From Lycocorax pyrrhopterus obiensis (lineage: Eukaryota; Chordata; Aves; Passeriformes; Paradisaeidae), in NCBI GenBank assembly GCA_014706295.1, contig JACSVZ010000004.1:14332484-14396483 (forward strand): a DNA stretch of 64,000 bases, read 5' to 3'. The number at the start of each line of letters is the position of its first letter. The first letter of the stretch is position 1. The position numbers were made by a program, and so were the translations under genes. The notes below the pieces were generated by a model. It was not told the origin of the DNA and made no database searches. It saw nothing but the letters and a program-made list of their open reading frames with translations. This document shows positions 1 to 12,266 of the stretch, in pieces.

Positions 1-3000
1 CTCTCCAACATCTCTTTTTCGCCACACAATGCTTTTTAGATTTTCATATCCTGCTCATCATCCTGAAACAGAAGGAGAGACGTTTGAAGCATCCTCAGCT
101 CTGAAAATGGTTTGTTCAGAACCTCCCAGGATTCAGCCTAATTTTGTCAGAGGGAACACAAGTGTGGTGATTGTCAGCTGTATGAATCCCAAAGGAGGAC
201 CACAGGATTCCTGTTGGACAATTGGTGAGCCAGGCACAAAGCTATCAGCATCCCAGGTCTGCTCTGAACATCACAGAAAGACGAATAAAGTTTTAAATTA
301 AAAAAAGAAATTCCATCAAGGTTAATCTTTCAAAAGCCACAGTCCATCTGGGTGCCTCCTTCCTTGGTATTAATTACAAAGACCCTAATCCATAAGCAAA
401 ATATGAGCGAGATGTAAGCTCGCTACCATTGTCTTTATATTTTGCTTGCTAACAGGGCATCTAATCCACCATGAGCAGGAGTTCATAGCCCCTCAGGGGC
501 TACCTGAAGCACACAATCCCTCTAAATGAGTAGTAATCTCCTCCATGGAATCTTCCATCTCATGAACTAATAAGTGATGCCAAAGGCTCATTTGCTCTGG
601 GATCTCCCGGTGGTGGAGGGGATGACACCATACCCAGCTCCAGGCACTGCAGAGCGCAGAGCCCTGGGGCGAGTGCGGGCAGTGAGGGAGATTCCTGACA
701 CTTTTACCTTTGTGGTAAAGAGCCCTTCTTCCCTGGCACACGAGTGCTCTACCAAAATTTGTGAGCATGGGCACGGGACTGAAAAGATCCCACCAGCCGT
801 TTCAAGCAGTGAGATCAATAATAATCTCCACACTCAGCTCTTTTACATAACACTTCCCTCCCTGCTCCCCGTGGGATAAACAGTGGGACTCAAGGCTGAC
901 ATTTTGCAGATGCTGGGAGAGCGGGCAGTTCCAGCAGTGGTGACAGGAGGAGAAGGAGGCAGCATGGGAGAGAGGCACAGGCAACTGAAATTCATTACTT
1001 GAAGAGGTTGTGAGGGTCAGTGACAGTGGCGCTGAATGGATTTTTCCAGCCGTTTTGAGATGAGATTTGCACTCTGTAATCTGAATGCTTTTATCTATTT
1101 CTGAAAATAGACAGGAATTTTTTCCACAGGCTGCTCCAATCTGGCCATGGAGATGCAGGGAAGGATTACAGGGATAAATTCAGGTTTTGTTAAGCAAGCA
1201 TAGCTTTTCCAAACCAAACATAGACAGCATTCTCGCAGCACAAACATGTGTACAAGAGCTCTCTTGTCAGAAGGACGTGTCCCCTTGTGCAAGAGATGAA
1301 AGTGCGAGGTGCCGTGCACAGCCCTGGAGCCCTTAACTCCTGTTTTGTATTCTGCTTGCCTCTCCAAGCCAGCTGTGCAAGAGCCAGCGAGGTCTCTCCA
1401 AAGCTGCAGAGAATGATCTAGATTTGTTTCCCTGCTGAACCGACAAGTACTAGTTTACTCAGTGATTATTTTCTGTTTCACTCACATTTTGCTACAGTTG
1501 AGTTTCCTCTCTTGCTTAGTCATGTCCTCTTCTGGCAGCGGTTTCTCTGAAAAGAGAGCTGATTCTAGAAATTAGCTAGGACAGAAACTGTCGAGTGGTG
1601 TATTACAGCACTTTCAGGGATGAGGAATTGATAAGAATCCAGCTTTATTTACTAACTTCTTCTATTCAGAATAGAAAATATGATACTAGGGCTTGGTTTT
1701 AGTGTCACTAAAATGTTTTCAGCTAGAATCTAAAGGATGTGCTTAGGTGTGGATGTACTGTTGTCTTGGGGCAAAATAGTGGGAGAGAGCAAGACCTGTA
1801 GTTGCACAGCATCCCCTGTGTTCACATGGTTTTACCACTTTCCTGGTGTCCCTCAGTGCCACCAGCCCTGTCTCCAAGCAGCACACCTGCCCAGACTTGA
1901 GTCATCCCATCACTGTCCTGCCCAACTCCTTCCAAGTGCCAGTAATTTTCTCTTACCTGCACTTTAGCACCCCCACTTTAAATACAAAACAGCTGCTACG
2001 AAGCACAGATGATATACCCTTTATGGGTGGGAAGAGCTGGGTACTGAGCTGTAACCCTGCTCTCTCAGGCTGCAGGTTGGAGACACGTCATTGATAGTGG
2101 CCAAATGTTTGTGCAGTGGCAAGTGCTGGGCCAGCAGATCGGGGAGCTTTCCTTACTGTCCTGCCAGGAGGTGGCTCTGCCTAGCCATGCCCAGGTGGCC
2201 CATGGAGCTGCAAAGTAAACACTCCGGAGCAGTAACTCTTGGGAAGAGCGAGGGAAAGGTAAAGGTAATTCTGTTAAGCACTGCAGTCATTGATGGCAGT
2301 ACAGCCATTGAGGTGTGGGAGTATGGATCTGCATGGAAAACTCTACACGTGGCCAGGGCCACAGCAGAGCTCGCATGGGCTGGAAAAGCATGCCAAGAAC
2401 TGAGCTGCTGAAGCATCTTGACAGCTCTGAAAGATGATGATGGTGAGTGACCATTCCTTGGAAGCCTCCTAGAGATTCAGAGCAGGGGAAAGGTCTCTCA
2501 GGAGGCAGCCAGATCCACTGAGCTTCAGCTGTTTGACAGAGGTTTAGATCAGCCCTTCTCAATGCAATGCGGCACGTCCATCAAAACAAAAAAAACCAAA
2601 CACACAAGTTAGCAAGTGCAAAAACCCATTGGCATTCACCCATGCCCTTAACATTTACCAGCAGCCTCTCACCACCCTCCTGTCTGTGCATCCTGCCATT
2701 TGCCTGAGCTCAGAGCACAGTTTTATTTCAAGCCAACAGCAGGCACTGCCTGGGGGGGCCAGACACCTTCAGATGCAGCCGTTCAGTGCCACAGAAGATG
2801 AGATGTCAACCATTTCCCCTTGGCGAGCTGATACTGACAGCAAAATTAGTTGAATCCATAATTTGGAAATTGTTTCTATGATCTACCAAGGCAGTCAAAC
2901 TACAGCTCTAAACATCACCTTCTGGACAAATGAAGATACTAAAAACATACCCTAAAGAAGTGTTCTGAGGAATTTTCTTGTGGGGCAGGTTGTTTGTCCA

Positions 3001-3924
3001 GATGGCAACCTAATTCCAAGGATTTAAGATGGTGCTTGGGCTCAGCAGACTCTCCACACTTGCTCCTAATGGTCCCACCAGGTGCAGCTCCCCACGTACC
3101 AGCCTTCCCACACTGGTGCTAGATGGGCTCTGTGCTGTCAGACCTTCAGCTGGCTCTTCTGCCTCTCTCCCTGCCTCCTCCAGTAAACAAATAATGGCAG
3201 ACTCCTGTTCAGCCTTGTCTATTTTGGGATCTCTTGCAGTCCTACTGATAATCACTGTTATAAATGTTTACACTGATAGGAGACTGGCCCATATTGTACA
3301 GAGATAATAACAGTACAATTTGATATTCATGAGGTGCTGATGATCTCTAAATATAGAAACAGAGTAATTATTGCTGGCATTACAGGCTGGGTTTCAAAAA
3401 GCAGATAAATGGAGAAATGGATATGCTATTTATTGCAGCTTCAACAGTAACAACAGGAAAGCTGTCTCCCTTGATTAGGCAAGGGCCAGACTGCAGAAGG
3501 CAGAGCTCATGGCAGAGGGTGAAGGGATGTGATAGCTACCAGTGGAAGGGAAAACACAGCTATAGAAAAGAAATCTGAAATGCACCTAAGGCCAAACTCA
3601 AACCAATGAACGTGACTACGCTGGACGGCAGTGGAACAGGTGGAGTGTACCAGGAAAACCCATTGTGACTGGAAAAAAACATCACAGACTTTTTTACCAA
3701 AACCCCTTAAGGAAAGGCAAAGCCTTTGGCCACCACAATCAATACCTGTCTGTAGCTGGAGCAGGCTGCCAGGGTGCAGTGAGAGCATGCTGGACCGAGA
3801 TCCCAACCATTTGCATCCACAGGCAGTGAGCTTTGGCCTCACTCCAACTGCTTGAGCTGCAGGGGCACTCAAGGCTTGCACACAGGGCTGAGCAGGGGCA
3901 ATGGCAACCCTGCATGCTGGCCAC
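1..3924. other. Unique sequence without recognised gene
   Basis: No recognisable gene, RNA gene or transposon is seen here. Open frames on both strands are at most about 106 codons, overlap one another and resemble no family I know. The base composition is mixed, with short A-rich interruptions such as the run near 2588. It reads as ordinary avian intergenic or intronic DNA. Confidence 0.6.
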
Positions 3925-4684
3925 TGAAATCAGTGCAAGCTCCTGCACCTGGGTCAGGGCAATGCCCGGTATCAATCCAGGCTGGGGGATGAAGGGATTG
4001 AAGGCAGCCCTGTCAAGAAGGACTTGTGGTTTCTGATGGATGAAAAATTGGGCTTCAACTGGCAATGTGCAGTCACAGCCCTGAAAACCAGCTGGGCTGC
4101 ATTCAAAGCAGCATGGCCAGCAGCTCAAGGGGATGATTCTCCCTGTCTTCTCCGCTCTGGTGAAACGCCACCTGGAGTGCTGCATCCAGCTCTGGGGCCC
4201 CCACATAACAAGGACATGGCCCTGTTGGAGTCAGTCCAGAGGAGGCCACGAAGATGCTCAGAGGGTTGGAGCACCTCTGCTATGAAGACAGGCTGAGAGA
4301 GCTGGGGTTGTTCAGCCTGGAGAAGAGAAGGCTCAATGGAGACCTCATAGCAACTTCCAGTACCTTAAGAGGGCTTACAAGAAAGATGGGGACAGGCTTT
4401 TTAGCAGGGCCTGTCTCAGCAGAATGTGAGGTAATGATTTCAAATTAAAAGAGAGTAATTCAGTTTAGATATAAGGAAGAAGAATTTTACAATGAGAGTT
4501 GTGAACCACGGTAACAGGTTGTCCAGAGGGGTGGTAAAGGCCCCATCCCTGAGAACATTCAAGCACAGGCTGGACGGAGCTCTGAGGAACCTCGCCTAGT
4601 CGAAGATGTTCCTGCTTATTGCAGTGGGGTTAGATGTGACCTTTAAAGATCTCTTCCAACCCCAAATCTTCTGTGATTCTGTGG
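3925..4684 (+). repeat. CR1 LINE fragment, 5'-truncated, ORF2 C-terminal half to 3' end
   Basis: This is a 5'-truncated copy of the avian CR1 non-LTR retrotransposon, whose ORF2 normally encodes an endonuclease and reverse transcriptase. Pieces of the C-terminal RT/post-RT region can be read in different frames: a stretch around 4024-4296 containing [11 protein letters not shown], then about 4254-4448 containing [18 protein letters not shown]. The frame shifts between these blocks show the copy is dead. The 3' untranslated part (ATGATC-like CTTTAAAGATCTCTTCCAAC) and the terminal TTCTGTGATTCTGTG repeat near 4668-4683 mark the true CR1 end. The upstream limit is where similarity to the family becomes recognisable, around CTCCTGCACCTGGGTC (3937). 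A 5' truncation is normal for CR1. Target-site duplications, which CR1 generally lacks, were not seen. Confidence 0.93.
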
Positions 4685-5917
4685 ATGTGTGCATTACATC
4701 ATTTCCCTTTTCTGACTTCCTTTGCTTCATTTTAGGAAAATTTAGGTCTTACTGAAGACAATAAAAGTAACAGGCACTCAGTGTTTCTGATGAACAGGCT
4801 GCTGGTTGACTAGAGAGTCCTCCAATACAGGTGCAGGCACTTAGCTTTGGGCATGCAGCTCGGTATCGCTGAGGAATTTCCTGGCAGCATCTCTGCTCTG
4901 TCAAATGCTGTATATGTTGGGGTATGTGTTTGGGGCTGTGTCTTTCTCCCAGTCTCTAGAGGATGCCAGCAAGGTTAGTTACCTAATGACTGGGCAGATC
5001 CCCATCTGTCTGGAAGCATGGCCTTTGCAGTTTCCACAGCAGTGGTACCCACAGAGCTGATCACTGTGCTGGCCGAACTGCCAGAGCCATCTAGGATCCG
5101 ATACTGTTTTGTGCAGCCCCTCCCACCCACCCCTGTGAGGGACCTCACCCCTGGCTGGTGTTTCCACAATAGACAAAGCCAGGTTTGCTTCGACTTTGCC
5201 CTTTACCATCACTGTGGTGAACAAAGTGCTCACCAGTTTCTGTTGCTGTAGAGAAAAACACGTGGACTGTAGCCAGGCTGCTTCCCCAGAGAGATCAAAA
5301 GAAGTGAAACCCCAAACAGAACAGGGCAGGAGCTGTGGGTTCACCTGGGGTTTGATTGTTGGTATGACTCTTGACAACAATTTACTGAACTGAGATGAGG
5401 AAGGGATAAAAGTTACCCACCAGTAGCAGACTTTGGTCTGAAAGTTCCTTGCAAAGAGGATGCTTCTAAGACCAGCAATTCCTGAACCATTCTCCTTATT
5501 AGGTGATTCTGCACTCTCAAGTTCTCCGAGGTTTAGGGAACTCATGCTTGCATGTGAATTTCACATGGATCACCCCAGTAGATGAAGAGCTAAAATTATT
5601 CACAGGCTCTGCTGCTACTCTTCTGCCCTTCCTATACCTTCTCTATGCTTACTACTGTACAAAAGGGGAGAGGAGAAAAGAAAAGAGAGAAGAGGGAGAA
5701 AAAAATCTAAGAATCACAAGTAAGAAAAAAATTGAGGTAAAATTTCATAGCATGTACACAGTGTTTAATATGTTCCTGTAGGTATACAAATATTGACTAA
5801 ACCTTAAAATGTAATAGAGTTAACTGAAGTGGGTTGTTCTGTGGTGGAGCAGAGGGAGTCAAAGTTCCCTAGACTTTTACAGCTCTTTGTCAGACAACAC
5901 CTCAAAGTTTTTATTTA
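4685..5917. other. Unique sequence without recognised gene
   Basis: Nothing recognisable except the homopurine tract listed separately. A minus-strand open frame of 188 codons at 4979-5545 overlaps plus-strand frames of similar quality. It shows no domain, signal peptide or family resemblance, so I treat it as chance. Confidence 0.55.
5661..5705 (+). repeat. 45-bp homopurine tract
   Basis: Every base from 5661 to 5705 on the plus strand is A or G (the minus strand is homopyrimidine), followed by further A-rich sequence to about 5735. Tracts of this kind can form triplex (H-DNA) structures and often arise by slippage. No function is implied by the sequence alone. Confidence 0.9.
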
Positions 5918-6020
5918 AGTTTTACAGTTGGGGAAACCAAATTGCTGAGAAGTTACATCACTCAGCCAAGAACTGCAGCAGGTCACTGGCTTTATTTCCA
6001 TGGGAGCTCAGCCTAGTTCT
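5918..6020 (+). repeat. MIR/CORE-SINE-like relic
   Basis: The order of motifs follows the MIR core: TTTTACAGTTGGGGAAACC, then a GAGAAGTTACATCACTCAGCC block matching the usual GAGGTTAAGTGACTTGCCC position, then GCAGCAGGTCACTGGC. Similarity is visible but worn, as expected for an ancient amniote SINE relic in a bird. It is a tRNA-derived SINE family with no coding capacity. The boundaries are approximate. Confidence 0.5.
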
Positions 6021-9000
6021 GGGTCACCAGCACTCTCACACAAGAAGGGTCTTGGTTAAGCTGGACAAGCGTGGGGTTTCAAATTAGTTGTCCCAGCAGG
6101 AAGAGCTACCTGGCTTTGGGGAGACTCTCCTGTGCTGTGCTTGGCTCTGTGTGTCAGGATGGTGCAGAGAAATGAGTGGCTGTGACCAAGCCAGTGTCAC
6201 AGTGACTCCGCAAATGGACCCTGAGCTCTCAGACGAGCTCCAGGCTTGTCTGCACCAAGTCAGCTCCCACACAGACAGATTCACTAGGCATTTTGCTTAA
6301 ATAACTGGCAGGGGATGTTCTTGTTGTTGAACATGTGTTTCAGTTGGATAGAATCTGCTCAGCCTGTAGGGAATCTGTGCTGTGGCAAAGGCAGATCAGA
6401 ACAGTATTTTTTAATTAGTAATAATAATAATAAAAAAGACATTTCAAGCATAGTTTATACTCTGTTTGGGGAGGAGCTCTCTGCCCCTGGGGAGTTTTCA
6501 GGATGCTGAGCCATGACAGCAGTTGCTGCTTCCCTTCTTGCTACTCTTAAGCAATACATTGCTCTCCTAGGCAGGTGATGACTGAGGCAGAGCACCACCT
6601 TCTCTAACATAATCCAAAGTTCCATTCAGTCTGTGCAGGTTACAAAAGAACCCTCAAACTGGGCTGATGCTTCAGAGCTGGAGGACAGAGCCATTTACCT
6701 TGTCATTTGCAGGTCCCCAAGGGCCTTGGAGGAGCTCCAGGGGTCCAGCACAAGGCAGAAAGAACTGGGTGTGCTGGCAGGAGGATTGGATTAACTATGA
6801 GAGCGGTGCTGCTGGGAAATCTGTAGGCCCCACAAATCAAAATGCTCAAGAATGCAGCACTGAGGTCTGCTGCTGTAAGCTTTGTGAAGTAAAGACAAAT
6901 CACTAGTCTCTAGGGACAACACTAAATTTTGTATAAGGGGAAAATGTGACATTCATTTGTAACTTCCAGGTTTTTCCAATTCCCATTTGGTCACAGTTCA
7001 AGGTTGTGCTTTCCGATTGCAGCTCTTTACTGTCAGGCTTTTTTCCCCCCACAAAATATGAATTTTGTACTGATGAGGTCAATGATTGGAATTTTCTATT
7101 GAAGAAGCTTTTCTTCTCAGTCTCAGATGGCCACAGCCTGAGCAGCTACGCAAATCTGAAGGTCACCAGCATCCTTTGGCGACAATCAGGGTTTCTTACC
7201 AAAATAATTTCCCTGTGCCTGAGACCTGGTCCACCCCTGCGTTAATCTGGTTGTGTGAAACCAAGGGGTAAAATGGAAATGGAATAGGAATGACACTATT
7301 ATGACAGGTCCTAGGAGCTACTCTGGCAGCACTTTATTTGGTGCATGTTCTCTGCCATAGTTGGTATTGTTCTTATTGCTGCGGTGGTACCTTCTGGAGC
7401 TTGGAATAACTCACCAGTTTTTAAACAGCTCCTTTGAAGCACAGAGCAGAGGAGAAGAGAGCCAAGAGAAGAGGGTTAGAGTGGAGAAAAGGTGGGAATC
7501 CCAGATCTTCCCTTCTCACATGACTTGTCTTATGCACATTACAGAGAAGTATGTCAAAAGTGTGTCTTCACAGGCTGCCACAGGTCAGTCTGCTGAGGGT
7601 GGGAACAATGAGAGTGGGACAGGGAGGGTGGGAAGTGGAAATAATTGTTGTTTTTAGCTCAGATCAACATGTCCAAATCAAACCTTCACAGCTATCTTTC
7701 CTCATAACTTTTTCCACTTCCACTACCTGCAACCGTCCCTTTGGAATGAGCGGTGGAAACAGTCCTTGTGGGTCGTGAGAAAGGATCAGACATCTAAACA
7801 TGTTGTTATTCCTGTTTTCCAGCTCTTGGAACTCACAAAAACAGATGATTAAATAGAGCAGGTAGCAGTCAACTGATCCAGCCGTCCCAGCAGGTACAGG
7901 GAGTTCTCTGTGAGGAGCAAAACTGCTAGAGTAGACATTTTCCCTATTGTATAGTCACTTGTTATGCTTTAGAACCAAAGCAGTGCAGATGCTGCGAAGA
8001 GACATCACCTTACTAGAGCACCCTTTCCTGCATGTTCAGAGTTACTGCTGAATACCTTGTCTGCATTGCCCTGTAACAAACAAACTGAGGAGCAAATCAG
8101 CATCTCTCTAACAAGACAGCCTGGGGTTTGTTTTACTGATGTAATTATAAAGGAGATAAGAGAAAGGGCTTTGACTTTGATCCAGGTTGCTTGTCATGAA
8201 TAACAAAAAATAAACGTCAGTAACCACATAACACACATATGCCCCTTATCTAGTATGGACAATTTTGAATTTATGATAGCCTTACACCTTAAAAGAAAAA
8301 AAAAAGGTTTCTGTCTTTCTGCAGGCCTCAGAGCTATAGGGTCTATTAGACACAGACACCAAAGTTCATTTGCTTCTTATGAACCATCACCCCTCTCAGT
8401 GAGCTGACTGGAATTTACTTCTCCTAAAGCATTTAGAGCCATCATGGCAGAATTAGTTTCAAAGCTCAAGAGGTATTTTCTGCAAAAGCACATGAAACAG
8501 GCCACACTCACTGGAAGCTGTGGGAATAACTTGCTGTGACCTTGCCATTCCCTGTGTGTGCTCCTGGAAGAGCTCTGTGCACGTGCCTGGTCAGAACGGG
8601 GAAATAGGAAAAGGTGAATGGCAGAAAGAAGCCCACATCGCCTGCCCTGGGGCTCTCTCAGGTGGTTCCAGGAGCCAGGACATGGGAGAAAATTAGGTGA
8701 GAAGGGAAAATGCAGCAGGGAATTACTACAGAAGGGGCTTGTTGCTGTCCCTGAATGGACAAGGCTTTTGGCTTGTGGGAGGAATGGGGCCCCTTTGTTA
8801 GCTTTCCCCACTGCTCCTCATTACTTCTTCAGCTGAACAAGCTCCTTGGTTTCTGCTGGGAGAAGAGCTGCAGGAAGTTAGGAGGCCAGGCTGGGGAGAG
8901 GACTCACAGGTCTCCCTTGGAGTAGCATTCCATGGAGGAGTCTGTCAGACACAGAGATGAGAAAGTTTCAAAGCAAATCAATATGCAACATACAAAGTGC

Positions 9001-10369
9001 AGAAGTCCTCCAAAAGTTACACTCCATGACAGCCTTGGTCAGTGAGTCTGGAGCAGGACAGGGGCCAGCAGAGGCTACGCTGCTGCCACACAGGAGCAGA
9101 AGTCCAGGACAAGCACCTAGAACACCGATCTCACACTCTGGCGACAGCCTCCAGCCGACAACGACACGGGAAACAAGTTACACCAGCCCCCAAGAGACAG
9201 AGCCTGAAGGAAGGATTACAGACTTCCAAGCAGAAGCAGTACAGTCCATCATGTCTTCAATCCCACATCACTGTGGGAACACACTGGGACACAAAACACC
9301 TCCTGGCCTGGCAGCTTTGGCTGTTGTCCAGCAGGACTGCTGGTGAAAGTCAGCCTTTAGGAAATGCATGGCCATGCCACGAGTTGTGCGATTTTGCTTC
9401 GGAACGCTACCACTGTTCTCAGAGAAGCCAAAGCCATCACAGTCTTTGCTATCTGCATGAGGTCACTGGTTTGCAGTGGTCCCTACTGCAGCAGCACTGG
9501 GGCTCCTGGGCCGGCTGGTCCAGGCGAGGTCACCCTGCTCAGACCCCGTGTACAGCTGCTTTAATGCAGTCACTGCTTTGCACTGCCTGAGTAGAAATTC
9601 AGAGTCTGGCAGCCTTGGGAGATGAAAACCAGGGTCACTCAGTAGTCCTCAGACAACACTACAGATACAACACCTGGGTCAGGCACCTCTGGCAGCCCTG
9701 GGGACAGCGAGGAGCACATAAAGCTGGCTGCAAAACCAGCGGTGGTGCTGCTCGCGTGCGTGTGCAATTGGGAATGGTCATGCTATAAAGGGAGAGTTTA
9801 AAAACAGCCAGACATTTTTCCTTTGTTCTTTGTTTGTTTCTGCCATGACATGAGGCAAAGAGCAATGCTCTACAGATGGTCAACAATGAAGCTGTGTAAC
9901 AAAAGAGAAAAGCGGTTGTCCTAAAACATCTGACTGGGATCCATCATGATTAATCAAGGGCCAGAAATAAAAGTGACCCCCATTGCACTGGCAGGGAGAG
10001 CTGGGAGCTGATTCCTGAGCATGTCTAATATACCATATCAAAAGGCTACCTGAAAATCCCTCACTGGAGTCAGCTGAATTATTCAGGGACCTCAGCCAAC
10101 TCAAGTATCTTCTGCTTTATGAGCCTTGAGGACCCTAAGGCATGTGCACTCTTGCTATTCGCTGCAGTGGATTCAGACTGGCTCTCTGCTATCTATATTT
10201 ATCACGATCCCCTCAGGAAGTGTTTTGGCAGGATTTTGTAATGAAAACCCTGCCCAGAGCACTCTTTGGCATGCAGCGAGCAGCCTTAAAATAGTGCAGT
10301 GACATACTGCAATAATTACTCATATTAACACTCTTCATTGTGCTGTGTGACGCTTTGTCCCCGTCGCCT
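6021..10369. other. Unique sequence without recognised gene
   Basis: No transposon or gene was recognised. There is a short TAA microsatellite at 6418-6434 and an A-rich run near 8291-8306. Frames of 129-182 codons around 8377-9590 overlap each other on both strands and look like chance in GC-moderate DNA. Confidence 0.55.
6418..6434 (+). repeat. (TAA)n microsatellite
   Basis: Short perfect TAA/ATA trinucleotide run of about five to six units between TTAAT and AAAAAGAC. Confidence 0.85.
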
Positions 10370-10540
10370 GGCTCATCCCACCACTTGGCGCGTGGTGGGA
10401 CGGCAGGAAGGAGCTGACCTTTCCTAAAAGGCAAAGTTCAGCGCCAGGACCTGCCCCGAGCCCCTGCAGACCCGGCAGCCGCGGCTGCGGTCCCATCCAT
10501 CACGCCAGCAGAGAGCTGGCACCAACCCCCCCCGCGTGCT
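10370..10540. other. Short CpG-dense, GC-rich patch
   Basis: CpG dinucleotides are packed here (for example CCCCGTCGCC, GGCGCGTGG, GCCGCGGCTGCGG, CCCCGCGTGC), roughly at the frequency expected from base composition, whereas flanking DNA is CpG-depleted as in most vertebrate sequence. The patch is only about 170 bp, below usual CpG-island length. It could be the core of an unmethylated regulatory element or a small orphan island. No exon was identified next to it. Confidence 0.45.
10376..10400 (+). other. Perfect 9-bp inverted repeat (hairpin)
   Basis: TCCCACCAC (10376-10384) is the exact reverse complement of GTGGTGGGA (10392-10400), with the 7-base loop TTGGCGC. The stem is GC-rich and lies inside the CpG-dense patch. 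It could be a structural or symmetric protein-binding site, or coincidence. Confidence 0.7.
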
Positions 10541-12228
10541 TCCAGGTCCAAAGTTCGCAGGTGTTCAGGCAGGATATTTTGGCTCCTCTCTAGCCCGTCA
10601 GTGTTGTTTGAGGAGAATGTTTAAAAAAAAAAAAAAAAAGCATAAAAGTCCAACCACACAGGATAACTTTGAGCCCACGCTAGAGGAGCAGGCTGCTTGC
10701 TTGCCAGTGACATGCTGGCTTCCAGTCTAACCCGTACATTCAGGTTTTTATCCCCTTTGGAGTAAGTCTTCATGAACTGTGCTAACAGCGTATCTCGTTT
10801 CACCTTAAATAGTAACAAAAAAGGTAGTTTTCGGTCAGAAGAGGGATGGGGAAGTGGGGACAGATTTGCCTGCAGTTGATAGAACCCTCAAAGTTTCAGT
10901 ATTCTTGAGAAAAATGTCTGTTTAAAAGAAAGAAAACAACAACTACTTTAATTGCTTGAATTGTGCATCTTGGGCCTCTGCAGTGTGTTTTTTCTGTTGA
11001 TGACAAAACGAGCTTTTGAGAAACATTTTGTTACTCATGCCTATTTACTTAAACATGCTGGATTTCGAGAGCTCAGTCTAAAGCCCATCCAAGTCAGTAT
11101 AAAGAGTCCCAAATACTTCAGTGGGCTTTGATTAAAACCTCACATCATCTAGGACTGCTTAGTATTCCCCACAGTCATGGTCCACATGCTTCAAGATGAC
11201 ACTGTCCTGTAATTGCAGAAGCCATGATCTCAGAACAAATATTGATGTGACTGCTTAATTATGGCTTCACAAGGAGAGAGAATAGTGCAGTCCTTCCAAT
11301 ATGCTCTGATTCAGAGAAAGTTATGGCAAAAAGCCTCCCTTCTATCTTTATTTTCAGTGAGTGCACTGTCACTTTGGGGGAAATTAGCACCTGATGCCAT
11401 CATTTCATTTGCAGGGATATGAATCAGTGGGTGCATAAAGACACCCCAACTACCCTCTTAGTGTGTGCCGCCCTTTGTACTTCCATGGTGTTATCTCAGA
11501 AGATCCAAGTCCCTCCTGAAGTTTAGCCATGCCTGCTTAAGAAGTTACATCCACGCTGATATTTGCCCCCTTATGTAGGCTCGATGAATTCAAAGACACA
11601 GAGAGTTCCAGAGCGTTCACAAACAACAAACTGTGACTGGAGGAACAACAGCAACTGGAATCAACACATAAGGCTATTTTTTTCATTAAGAAAACTCATT
11701 TAGGCCACATGAGCTAGTGAATGTGTTCACAACCACTTCTGTAACTATGATGCCATGGAAAAATGCTATTCCAAGAAAGCATCTGGCTAAATACAACAGA
11801 CTCCCATTAAGCGAGCCTACACTTTTGTCAAACTGCAAGACATCTTTCAGAACATAACAAAGAACATTTTTTAAAGCTGCCTTTCTCTAGCTTGTCATCA
11901 AATCTACCCTGAAAGAACAGTGAGGCAATGAACTGAGTATCTGACTTTGTAACGGGATAGGTATCTGCCAAACGTATCGTCACCAGCCAACAATGCACTA
12001 GTCATATAGATTTTTTTTTTCCATGCACCAGCCTTTATTAAAACTTTCTCAATTAATTCTGTGGTCTCCAGGACCTTCTGCCAAGGTCACCATTCATGGC
12101 TGAAAGGGCTGCTCACTGAGTAATGAACAGTAACTTCTCTGGAGACTTTCTTGTAAGCCATGATCAAACACAATCTTGTGTTAATTGCCTACGCATATTT
12201 GGTGCATTAACAAGAGGAGTTTTGAATA

Positions 12229-12230
<2 letters not shown>
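10541..12230. other. Stop-dense AT-rich unique sequence
   Basis: Between about 10820 and 12597 no frame on either strand exceeds about 60 codons, in contrast with the rest of the window. The stretch is AT-rich and carries several homeodomain-type TAATTA/TTAATT words (for example near 11259, 12052 and 12180). An A17 run lies at 10623-10639. No repeat family was recognised. Noncoding DNA; it could include regulatory sequence. Confidence 0.55.
10623..10639 (+). repeat. Poly(A)17 homopolymer
   Basis: Seventeen uninterrupted A residues. No retrocopied sequence is recognisable upstream, so a slippage-generated mononucleotide run is the simplest reading. Confidence 0.9.

Positions 12231-12262
<32 letters not shown>
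12231..12262 (+). repeat. (TA)16 microsatellite
   Basis: Perfect TA dinucleotide repeat of 16 units. It is likely length-polymorphic and prone to cruciform extrusion. There is no coding context. Confidence 0.97.

Positions 12263-12266
<4 letters not shown>

Noticed and set aside
4979..5545. 188-codon minus-strand frame
   Set aside because: No recognisable domain; similar-quality frames exist on the opposite strand.
10600..10639. A17 run as the tail of a processed retrocopy
   Set aside because: No gene-like or SINE-like sequence is recognisable upstream and no target-site duplication was found.
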